This document shows, one piece after another, positions 1 to 9,529 of a stretch of DNA of 64,000 nt. A model generated the notes under the pieces. It was not told the DNA's origin and searched no databases. It saw only the letters and a list, made by a program, of their open reading frames with translations. The position numbers and the translations under genes are program-made. Numbering within the stretch: position 1 is the first letter of the stretch; the number at the start of each line of letters is the position of its first letter. Source of the DNA: Molanna angustata (Eukaryota; Arthropoda; Insecta; Trichoptera; Molannidae); NCBI GenBank assembly GCA_963576475.1, contig OY754982.1:14022501-14086500 (forward strand), in the 5' to 3' direction.

Positions 1-1030
1 TTTTTTACTCGTCTTAACAAAAATAAACTGTTTTCTTTTTTAAGATAATACAATCCAAGTGTGGTAATTTTTCTCAAAGTAAATTCTTAGTTCAAAGAAT
101 TCGCGTTTTAATGAGGTTAGCCGCGGAAGCATAAGTTATTTAATTCAAAAGCAAAGCGAGCATGTAAAATTGTTTTGGTGAATTTACATTTTACCTTCGT
201 GCGCCGGGAGTGGCTGCCTGCCCTGGTAACTTTCGAGGTCAAAGGCTTTAGCCGGAAGAACAAAAGCTTTCAGTTTCTATCAAATATTAAAAAAAAGCAA
301 CTTACAAAGCAGCAGATACCGTGTCAGTGTTCTACAAAAACACTCGTTAATACATTATTCAGTATAAATACCCGTAATACTAAGTGAACTTTATCACGAT
401 TTAGTGAAATCCATTTGAAACGTTCAAAAAAATGAGTTGCAAAAATAGAATCTTACTAAAATGTCCGACTTAGTATATTTCATTATTCTACAACTCAAGC
501 GATTTAAACTCAACTACACGTTAAGTGTACATATTTTCTTCTTGAATGGTTGACAATCCATAAATGCAATTTTAATACATTTTAGTACCTACTAGTAAAT
601 TTCTATAAAATTTTCAAACAAATATTAAAATTACAGTTTTCACAATACACCATACACACAAAAACATTGTCACAAAACTCATAGTATGCACTTTCTGCGT
701 GATACCTGTTGAGAAATTGAAGTAAAAAAATTGCATTACTACCAAGATGAGCATGTATGAGACAATGTATTAATGTTGGTGAGGCGATGGATATGTGTCA
801 AGATAGAAAAATGCGGGGTTCGGTTCTCACTCCTTACCCATTGAGGAAGATAGAAGTGGAGAGTAAAAATACACATACAATATCAACATGAAGTTGATCA
901 CTCAATTTTCTCATACAGAAGCTATTTTACTTCTGTTATATACATGTTTCATACATTTTTACAATTTAGACCATATATTTTTTGTTTTAGGTTAACTATC
1001 CCCGTATGCATTTTTAAGAGTGTATTTTTA
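1..1030. other. AT-rich DNA, no gene; weak MITE-B-like stretch
   Basis: I see no supportable coding region; the small reading frames here have no recognisable motif. From about 640 to 900 the text resembles the right half of MITE family B found later in the window (an 'acattgt' block, then a 'gcatgatac'-like block, then a 'tggagagtaaaaat' end). The match is by eye and diverged. Confidence 0.3.
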
Positions 1031-1079
1031 TTGTGTCAAAAGTTCAAATAATACTTTCCAGATCGTGGATCATTTTGAA

Positions 1080-1405
1080 AAATTTGAAAGATGAAATCAT
1101 TGAGAATAAATTAACGGATATCTATAAAAAAAACTATTCAGCTTTAGGATTTAACATATATTATATCAAATTGAAGCCAATCGGAATTATTGTTTGGGCT
1201 GTAGAGAGGACACAATAAAAACAACGTAAATGATGAAATCATAGAGAAGAAAGGAAAATTTGTCTATGGAAGACTAATCAGCTCTAGGCAAAGACCTTAT
1301 TACTTTAGTTATATAAGGTCTTTGGCTTTAGGTCTATAGACTTTACACATATGATGTAAATATGAAGTTGATCGGACTTATAGTTTGGGCTGTAGAGAAG
1401 AGTAC
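1080..1405. repeat. Degenerate two-copy direct repeat with internal hairpin
   Basis: Two imperfect copies in tandem, spaced about 190 bp. Each holds a 'gatgaaatca(t/c)(t)gagaa' block and ends with 'gtttgggctgtagaga'. Copy two contains a 12-bp inverted pair at 1289-1300 and 1313-1324 (arm CAAAGACCTTAT). The short reading frame at 1033-1218 lies in copy one and has no recognisable domain, so I do not call it a gene. Confidence 0.5.
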
Positions 1406-1930
1406 ACCAAAACATCACGACGAAACTCATAGGGTCATATTACGGGAGATATTTGATAAAAATATAAGGAAAAGTTGAGGTTTTGTAAGCAGTATTCTCG
1501 CAGTAAGGGAACTTACCTTTTTCTTACATTTTTCTTAAATAACTCTCGTAATACGACCACCCTTTGAGAAATTAATGTAAAAAAATACGCTTTACAATTG
1601 TGAAACCATGACTCTCCACTATTCGATAGTAGTGAAAAATAAAAAAATATCCATTCTTGAATGCTTGTGTGTGTTTGTGAAAATCATAGTACATTCAGAC
1701 TAAAAATAATTATTTTATAATGACAAAATAATATTAAAACAGTCACTCTGAAATGAAAGGAAATAGCTTAGAAAACACGAAGAGAAAAATACAACATAAT
1801 TATAGGGAAATTATTATTGTTTATTGCACGGCATTCTGCCCTAAGTATTTAGAAATATCCATATTATGCTAAATATTTCACACTTTTTATACATTGCAAT
1901 ACGTGAGTTTTTTTGTTCGTGTAGGCAAAA
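1406..1930. other. AT-rich DNA without a gene
   Basis: No coding signal is seen. Around 1550-1640 a 'gactctccact...agtgaaaaataaaa' stretch again resembles the right end of MITE family B, in diverged form. Confidence 0.3.
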
Positions 1931-1941
1931 AATAAGGGCTT

Positions 1942-2130
1942 GATACAATGGATGTAACCTATAATGGCTTACGGCAGGGTGATGCATTTTCTTGGCTATT
2001 ATTTGATATAGTACTAGAGAAATCCATCAGAGATGCCAGAATTGAGACAGCAGGTACAATTTTCCGCAAATCAAGCCAGATATTTGCATATGCAGATGAT
2101 GTTGACATAATTGCAAGAACACCAAATGAT
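1942..2130 (+). pseudogene. LINE reverse transcriptase, left part (family A), split by LTR element
   Basis: The translation carries the RT palm blocks of an insect non-LTR retrotransposon: 'GLRQGDAFSWLLFDIVLE' followed about 40 residues later by 'FAYADDVDIIA', the catalytic YADD box. The copy is 5' truncated near 1930, with no endonuclease or fingers region. Its reading frame is cut at 2130 by the 2131-11917 element and resumes at 11918 in the sense expected for one RT: the residues downstream of YADD, ending in a 'GLEVNSSKTKYMI'-type block, are on the other side. Codons past 2130 in the open frame belong to the LTR and are not RT. The product would be a LINE polymerase that copies its own RNA at a nicked target; this copy is dead. 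Confidence 0.85.
2127..2130. repeat. Target-site duplication TGAT (left)
   Basis: TGAT immediately precedes the first base of the left LTR and the same TGAT follows the last base of the right LTR at 11918-11921. A 4-bp duplication fits gypsy-type integrases. Confidence 0.85.
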
Positions 2131-2799
2131 TGTAAAGTGATGGAAAAGAAAGGGTCGTCTTTCTTTATCTTTCATCACGTTTTTAAATTTATTATTATTG
2201 CAATATTATAGGCAGAATAAAATTATTGTATGAAGTGAGAAAGAGAACTATTATCATCCTTGTGTGTTCTTACCTTGCCCTGAAGAATTTAAACATAAAG
2301 TAGAGTCCATTCCCAGGAGGTAAGATATCCAAGGTTCAGCAGGCCAGCAGCTCAGTAGTTGGGCACTTTCATCTTTATGTCTCAGGTTTGATATGATGGG
2401 TTGGTTGAAAGTGAGTGCAAACACCAGATCAGTGAGAGATGTAGATATAATTTTAAGTATCAAAAAAGGGGACATTAGCATTTGACAATATATCATGATA
2501 ATCTGATGACGTTAGCGAAGACTGGCGCGAAGAGGCAGTGAAATATTAGTTCGTAATTATAACAATAGCTACATACCAACTCGTAGAGTGGTTACTTTGA
2601 CACTGTCTCACGCGAGTCGACGCTGACGCCTGGTACAAGCAACTAGAAAAAGAAGAAGGCAGGAAGAGTATTAAATGTATAAACACATGTATGCACCCCA
2701 AAGGAGTTTTGTCAAAAGACGAATTAATTAATTGAAGTTAGATATATCAAGGAAACAAACATTCAATGTAATAGTAAAGGTCACGTGTGAACATGAGCA

Positions 2800-3060
2800 A
2801 TGGGGTTGACCTTTCCTGCAAATGATGTTATGTCAGTTAAATTTATGAAAATGAACACTTCAATCAAAAAGGCAAAAGTTGAGTTGTATAGATTAGTTAT
2901 TCATAATTTATTACACATTAAGTTGATTATCCCTGCAGAGGTTATAGATCTCAAAGAAAAATAATGTGAAATAGGTATATCAAGTCAAAAAGATAAATTC
3001 AATTTTCAAAGATTAATTATTTATCATTATCTAATGATAGGGTTGACTATCCCTGCAAAG
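2800..3060. repeat. Degenerate ~110-127-bp tandem motif in the LTR
   Basis: Three similar blocks occur at 2805 (GTTGACCTTTCCTGCAAA), 2932 (GTTGATTATCCCTGCAGA) and 3042 (GTTGACTATCCCTGCAAA), each followed by AT-rich sequence with shared words. The same array is in LTR copy 2, shifted by 7,399. Confidence 0.65.
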
Positions 3061-3734
3061 TTTATATGTAACAAAGGGGAAACCATGTAAAACATCTTAA
3101 CTTCAAAATTATTAAATTAAATTTGATTACATACCAGGGATCTAGATATGAATTAGGATTACTTATAACAGATGTGACACTGTGAGATTCGGATTATTCT
3201 GGCAAGATTTCTCTTTGATAAAGCTGGGGAAGCGCGATCGATTACATGGAGTCCTTGTCGATGGAGAATTATCCTTAAATCCATGAAGGGACGAAGAGAC
3301 ACACACCAGGCACGAGGTGATGTAATACTGGGCAGCGACGTCATTGCGGCGAGACGAATTCCTCGAAAAGATACTGGATCGTAGAATAACAGGTTGGCTG
3401 GAGTCGAGGGACGATCAATGGTCTTGAATCGGCATGGGATCGACCATGGAATAGATGCAAACTTGAGCGATTTCTAGGTATGTCCACAGCAGAAGGTTAG
3501 ATTATCAGATCAGAGGCACGAGGAGACTTTGAGATATTCAGGCAGTTGAGGCTAAAGCATATTAGATGAATCCGTTATACGTCATGAGACGAAATATGAA
3601 ATTCCACAAGGGTATACTTTAAAGTTAATGAGTTTTCACAAAGGATAAGTATAGCCCAAAAGCGAGGTAGGTGGTTTACAGCTTGCATTCTTGGACAAGA
3701 AACTAGTATGAGAGGTTAGAATAATCAATAATAC

Positions 3735-4250
3735 GCTTCAACACTGATAAAAGTTAATGCACTATAGATTGTCGTTCAAATTATATATATCGGAGCACAA
3801 GAAGACATCATCAAATCGATCGTTAACAACTTGTAATTTTTAACAGGAATAATGTTTTCAAATCAACGCGATTATGGATACTAAAACGGCCTTCCCTTTT
3901 GTTAGGCGAGAAAATAATACTTTAACATTACACATGAATGATTTTTATCACTGACCAAAGTTAATACACTTCGCACTGTTGCTTAAATTATATATCGGAC
4001 CACGAGAAGACATTATTAAATCAAACTTCGTACTGTTGTTTTAGGAATGAAAGACGCCGTTTTTAACGGTCATTTTTAATAGTGTGCGGATTGTTCTAGA
4101 AGCTACTGGACACTGTTTGAAGAGGATATTACACATTTGACACAGAACAATATGCGAGTTTTATCACTGATAGATTTAATTTCGCCACACGTCGTCGTCC
4201 GAATTATTTAAAATCAAAAGACTACATTTTGAAGCCGTATTTAAAGTTTC
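3735..4250. repeat. Degenerate ~210-bp tandem repeat in the LTR, three units
   Basis: Units start near 3739, 3946 and 4157. Each begins with a 'cactga(t/c)...' word, then 'gttaatgcact' or a variant, a 'tc(g)ttcaaattat'-like word, and a block like 'gaagacat(c/t)at(c/t)aaatc'. The array is repeated in LTR copy 2. Such arrays in an LTR may hold promoter elements, but nothing here proves that. Confidence 0.65.
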
Positions 4251-4518
4251 TTTACGAATAATGAATGGATCACACACGCACGGGCTGACGAGCGTATCGG
4301 AGTGTTGTTTTTTTTAAACTTAAACAAAAACCGTTCGGGGAAAAAATCGACGGTCGCCGCGGAGAGGTAGGTACTGACATCTCTCGGTGATCCAAGAAAA
4401 TAATGTGACATAACATAAATTGAAACAATCAGCGGGGAATTTGAATGTTTTAAACTGAAGAATCGAACGTATTAGATTAAAAAGTAGCGTATCCATTATT
4501 TAAATAGATAACGCTACA

Positions 4519-4531
4519 CCCCTCTCCTTCC
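4519..4531 (-). other. Polypurine tract next to the 3' LTR
   Basis: On the minus strand GGAAGGAGAGGGG abuts the start of the 3' LTR (TGTAGCG). A purine run here is where plus-strand DNA synthesis starts in LTR elements. More purine-rich sequence lies just upstream in element orientation, across 4535-4571, on the opposite strand. Confidence 0.85.
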
Positions 4532-6032
4532 AGTGAAAGGAAAAAAAAAGAAAGAAAGAGAAGAAAAAAAAATATCCTTTTGTAATTGGTTAGGGAAACG
4601 ACAGTCATTAGGATAAGACCACAAACGGGGGGGGCAGAGATACGTAGGCAAGGGCCAGCATGAATATAGTTAATGTTTAAGTAAGGCTCCTTATAAACTA
4701 GTGAAGGGAAGGTATACTTCCGTGAGACGAACGCACTATACAGGAATAGTTACGTTAGCGCGTATAGGGCAGGACCTTATCGGTTTAGGACCGAGGGTTT
4801 CCCATATATAGAGTTTATTTAATATCAAAAGCAGTTTGAACTCATCTATATAGATTTCTATACTGAAATGTGTTGATGTAATTTACTGACAGTCATGATA
4901 TTGAAGACACAGGGTATCGACAAAACAATTCGACTTTGAAATTCAGTACTTTCACGATGGAAGTTGCAAATATAAGAACCAGGGCCATGACGAGCTCGCA
5001 TGAGAGATTCGTGCTTTAAGTCCGAACTCTATTTTATGAGAGATAAACCATAACACGATAGGTAATATGTACAACGGGGATAGAAATCTAGGTGTTTAAA
5101 TCTTTTTACAACAAGGCCAATACAACAAACTGCAAATTCCTTTAGTATACTAACTTCAGACAAGATATATGACATTACGTTGATAAGAGGATAACACAGG
5201 AGATAATATTTTCACGAAGGAGGCAACATTATGCGTTTGTATGGTCACGATGACGAAGCATACAATATATGTGACGTTATTACATTATTAAATTAAGACC
5301 TTTAAAGAGTGTTGAACTGATATACAAAATTGACAGAAGGAGAATAATGGTGCGCATTTGGCAGACTAATATGGGCAGGACGTAATGACGGATGGTCATA
5401 TGTCTTCCATGCCTTCATTGCACAAGGTAAAATTTATCTTAGCATTATTGATTATAGATCAGATCTGCGGTTTCAAACCGAGACGGCGAACAGATAGGGA
5501 ATGTTACTTCTTAAAAGGCGGTGACACTTTGACTTTATATGAACGCAACGATGACAGACATTATTTAGACAATACCATTATATGAGTAAATTGAAACTTC
5601 CAAAAAGGATATTTGAATCTACAAAACTGACAGTACATGATAAGAAGACAATTTGACAAAACTCAAAACAGTGAATGGCTAGAATACTTGACAGAATGAC
5701 CCGCACTCTAATTTTGACACTCACATGCACAGAGAAATTATCAAACAGGAAGGATTCGGATTTTAATTATCAACATGTTCATACTGGGAGACGAAGAGAT
5801 GTGAAACGTTCAGGATGTCACATTGATACCGAAAGAAACGTGAAATTCCCGATTCTTATGGAGGCATCATATAAAATCCCAAAACATTAAAATAAACGTG
5901 AAACAGACATTCAAAGTTGCAAATTTCGGATAAAGAAATACTCGCAGTGGTTATTAATTATTAAATTCTTAGGACAGTTGAAAATCTGATCTAAATTACT
6001 ATTCCAAAACTGGCTAATTCTACTCCGAGCCA

Positions 6033-6200
6033 CACCACGGAGATACACAAAATAATATCTGGACAGGAATGCTTTACACATAAAACGTCAATAACCAGAC
6101 ATATCAATCAAATTTTGGAGATGTACAAAATAATATTTGGACAGAATTATCTCTCACATAAAACATCAATATCCAAACATATCAACAAAATTTTACACAG
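6033..6200. repeat. ~80-bp tandem repeat, two units
   Basis: 'acaaaataatat(c/t)tggacag' occurs near 6047 and 6126, each followed by 'cacataaaac(g/a)tcaata' and 'atatcaa(t/c)(c/a)aaattt'. It lies within the LARD-like interior. Confidence 0.7.
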
Positions 6201-7529
6201 ATTAAATAAACAATACGGGACCAGGGTCGGTCTCGCTACCACAAGAATTCTTGATCCTGGAAGTCACGGGACACAATAGTTCTTGGGTTCTTTACTGAAC
6301 ATACGTGTACGCAAGGATGGGGGGTCAAATTTTAGGCAGACAACGCCATGGCGGACAATCGCACAGTATCAGTAATCTCAATACACATGTCATTCTGGAG
6401 CTCCAGATCTGACACATGTTCCGCACTGAACAAAGGGATACGTGAAAGATCTTGGGTCGGATTATGAGGTGACAAGCCTATCATGAAAGACGTATTTGTT
6501 ACAGTGTTTATACAAGGCATCTTTTTGCGTGAACGAGCGAAACTGTCTCTATGCAAAACGGAGGGAAATCGAACTCACGGGACAATAAGTCTCGTTCTAA
6601 AACTAGCATCCTATACGTGAGTGAACGAACGATAACCAACACTATAAAGTACAGAGGAGAATCGGATTCAAGCGATGACAAGTACTCTTTATCTTTTAAT
6701 AAGTCGTATTCCGAAAACACAGGTAACGGGCAAACAGAAAACAACCTCATAACAAGTTATGCAATTATTTCTTCAGCGGGATACACTGTATTCTAGGCTA
6801 AGTTAGTTTTTCTTGATCACAAAGACAACACAAAGTACATTCTCTGATAACAATTTCAACTGACAAAAATCCTTGCTACATTAACACAGTGGAATATTAG
6901 GGCACGACCCTCTCGTGTCAATATATAGCAGGAATGACGACCTATATTCAACGTTTGCAAACATTCACAACACGAGATGATTATAATGGATTCTCTCCAA
7001 CCGCGTTATGAATTTAAATAAACTAAAACTAACACCTATCAATACATCAGCAGAGAGTTAATTATGAAGGCGCTGTGGCGAATTAACCTCAAAGAAAAAA
7101 CAGAAAATAAAAAATAATAATATAATATTTAAGGAACATGAACGAAGTCATCTGGGAGATGCTCAGAAAGGATGTGACTCAGACAAACGTGAAAAGACCC
7201 GTTATTCTATATGCAAGGCACAAGTCCTAAACACCATAAAAATATGAGACAACTTACATGCATGAAAAAATTATTTATGTAGATTTACAAAAAAATGGTT
7301 GAATACCCCTGGAAAGTACAGGACTTATTATACACTGTACGCAGGAAAAAACATCATCGCTAAATACGCCAAACAACCAGTCACAATATTTTAAAGTGGT
7401 GATGATGATGATAAAAAATTAAAATTTGAAAAACAGAAACAAGTTATGCGTTGGACACAACAGTGGAGAATATATCTCACATACCTTTCATACATTAATG
7501 GCCGAAAACGTTCATACCTAGCAGTCATA

Positions 7530-7645
7530 CTATATAAACCTAATTTTCTATATTTACATAACTAAACCTATTTTTTCCTAATTTCCTATATTTACATAAC
7601 TAATCCTATATATATATAAACCTAATTTCCTATAATATTTACTGA
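7530..7645. repeat. ~40-bp tandem repeat, about three units
   Basis: 'cctaatttcctatatttacataac' and close variants recur near 7540, 7577 and 7620. AT-rich, within the LARD-like interior. Confidence 0.6.
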
Positions 7646-7904
7646 TTCACGCGTATTCATAATTTTCTTTCGTAGTTCATTCATTCAAAATTTACTCAAC
7701 CACTGCAATGTCAAAACATGACATACGATGAAGGGGGGGGGTATTCGGAAAAGAATTTAAAATTGACAATTCGAAGCTCTAAAATGCTTGTCAATAAACG
7801 TAACTTAGTTTTAATTATGCGAAAGGCAAGTGGGAAAAAACAATTGGTAAAAACTAAGAAAACCTATGAAAAGCTTGCGACCAGCCCAAAGGAAAAAAAT
7901 TGAA

Positions 7905-8385
7905 ACAAATGGAGCGCCACTCAGTCTTTTATTTATGCGAAACACAGTTCGAGAACAATAGGGTAGACTAAGAAACCTTGGAATACATTCTAGACTAACT
8001 CAACAATAATAGGAAATCAATTCTTGAAGAATTTAAAACATCACTTTTCTTTTTTTTTTTGATACGGAACACACTTTGAAAACGAGGGGAAACAGTGAAA
8101 AACCCATAAGCATTAGTCTATTTTAAGTCAACAATAACATGCGAAAATTATTTTTTAAACAATTTACGACGTTACTCAGTTTTTATACGAAACACACTTT
8201 GACAACAGGGGATAACACTGAGAAACCGTGTACATTTATGAGAAAAAAAATTAAAATGTACCGACTATTAATTACATTAGAAATTTAAGCAGCTTGACTT
8301 TACTTATAAAAATTGTTCGACAACAGTGGTCAAAGTTCTATGAAGCCCACTATTTACTCATGAAAAAAAATTGAATAGATCGGAA
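7905..8385. repeat. Degenerate ~125-bp tandem repeat, about four units
   Basis: Recurring blocks: 'cactcagtctttta(t)...gcgaaacaca(g)ttcgagaac' near 7917, 'gatacggaacacactttgaaaac' near 8060, 'tacgaaacacactttgacaac' near 8188, and a weaker 'acttataaaaattgttcgacaac' near 8302. Each is followed by 'a(g)ggg(a/t)(a)' and 'a(c)t(g)agaaac(c)'. The unit is shared by eye and not exact. Confidence 0.6.
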
Positions 8386-9510
8386 TCAACTTGTTTGTGT
8401 GTGTCGAGAAAAAAAATATCTGCTCAGAAAAGCGTGATAACATCGTATGAAATAAATTTACTAAGGATGTTATAATATCGTGACACAGACAGACACGAGT
8501 AAATATTTGTCTATATAAGGCATTAGAAAAAAATTTTACAACAGTACGACGAACGTGATAAATCTAAATTAACCCGTTTGCTAATTAAACCGTTCTAAAC
8601 AATACCTTATTCAAAGATCAGTGACAATTGAAAAATTTCAATCGTGATGGTAGATGATCTAAAAGTAATTTTTAATTATCGGATTTTTACCGAATGCATA
8701 AAAAATATATTTAATTAAAAAAAAAAACAGTAGACGTATTCTAACGCCGGGCCTACACAGCTTTAAATTTAAGACGACGTAAGTAAATCAATTTTTTAAA
8801 GTGAACAATTGGCGGGATATATTGGTAGCGGCAAGGTACGTACCTATATGTGTGTGCTAGCAGGGCGGGAAGGAATTACGTCGCCACACTCACGAGGCGT
8901 GAATGGTGCAGTAATTTAGACAATAGTTACTTACTAGTAAAAAGGGGAAACGAGGCGTAGGGTAACAGTTTCGAAGGCGGGCGAGTAGAAATTTCTTCGT
9001 GTGCCGACGCACACATCGAGTCGGGTAGTTTACTAAAATTGATTCCAGTTAACAATGTTATGAAAAGGTCAGCATTTTTTTTTTTCTGTTCAGAATTTAA
9101 ATTTATGCTAAGGCGAATCACACACACGGTATTTTCGGGCAGTGGAATGATATAGAAAGAAAACATTACATATATTAGCGGGGGATTAGATCTATACCTG
9201 AATATAATACCAGTTCGGATTTGAGAAGTTATCATTCATATCTTTTGTCATTTTTACCACGTTGGGAGGTCATTTAAATAAAATGTGCATTATATAAAAA
9301 TTAAAATTAACCGGGGGGAAGGTGAAATCTCAAGGCAATGAAGTGGACAAAAAATTCGTACCGAGTTCTAGCGTGAATTGAGCTGAGGGGAAATCAGAAT
9401 CTCCAGTTTACAAATGATCTGTTCACAAAATTATACAAACATGCACAAGAAAATTATCTCTCACTGACGCTGTATGCGTGCACGCAACTTGCAACATAAA
9501 AATTGATTGA

Positions 9511-9528
9511 CCCACGTTTCGGGCGCCA
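9511..9528 (-). other. Primer binding site, Lys-tRNA type
   Basis: The minus strand reads TGGCGCCCGAAACGTGGG, one T after the CA end of the 5' LTR. TGGCGCCC is the signature of elements primed by lysine tRNA, as in gypsy-type elements. The exact tRNA should be checked against the host set, since the inner bases differ from the fly tRNA-Lys(CUU) end that I know. Confidence 0.85.
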
Positions 9529-9529
9529 A

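Larger units (their letters stand above)
2131..4518 (-). repeat. LTR copy 1 (3' LTR of the minus-strand element)
   Basis: 2,388 bp, starting TGTAAAGTGATGG and ending ATAACGCTACA in plus reading. The offset to the second copy is a constant 7,399 bp at both ends. Short frames inside it (for example 2254-2496 and 3159-3344 on minus) recur exactly in the other LTR and have no recognisable domain. Confidence 0.95.
4532..9510 (-). other. Non-coding interior of the LARD-like element
   Basis: About 5 kb with stops in all frames. I looked for DTG (protease), YxDD (RT), HHCC and DDE (integrase) and Cys knuckle motifs in the available frames and saw none. Small frames (5385-5585 +, 5675-5890 +, 6508-6750 -, 6551-6796 +, 7718-7903 +, 8927-9235 -) carry no family signature. 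The stretch includes three degenerate tandem arrays listed separately. Confidence 0.7.

Noticed and set aside
2254..3344. Minus-strand frames of 80 and 61 codons, each present twice (also at 9653 and 10558)
   Set aside because: They lie in the two LTR copies; the repetition reflects the LTR, and no domain is recognisable.
8927..9235. 102-codon minus frame near the primer site as a possible gag start
   Set aside because: No Gag-like composition or knuckle, and stops follow; the position alone is not enough.
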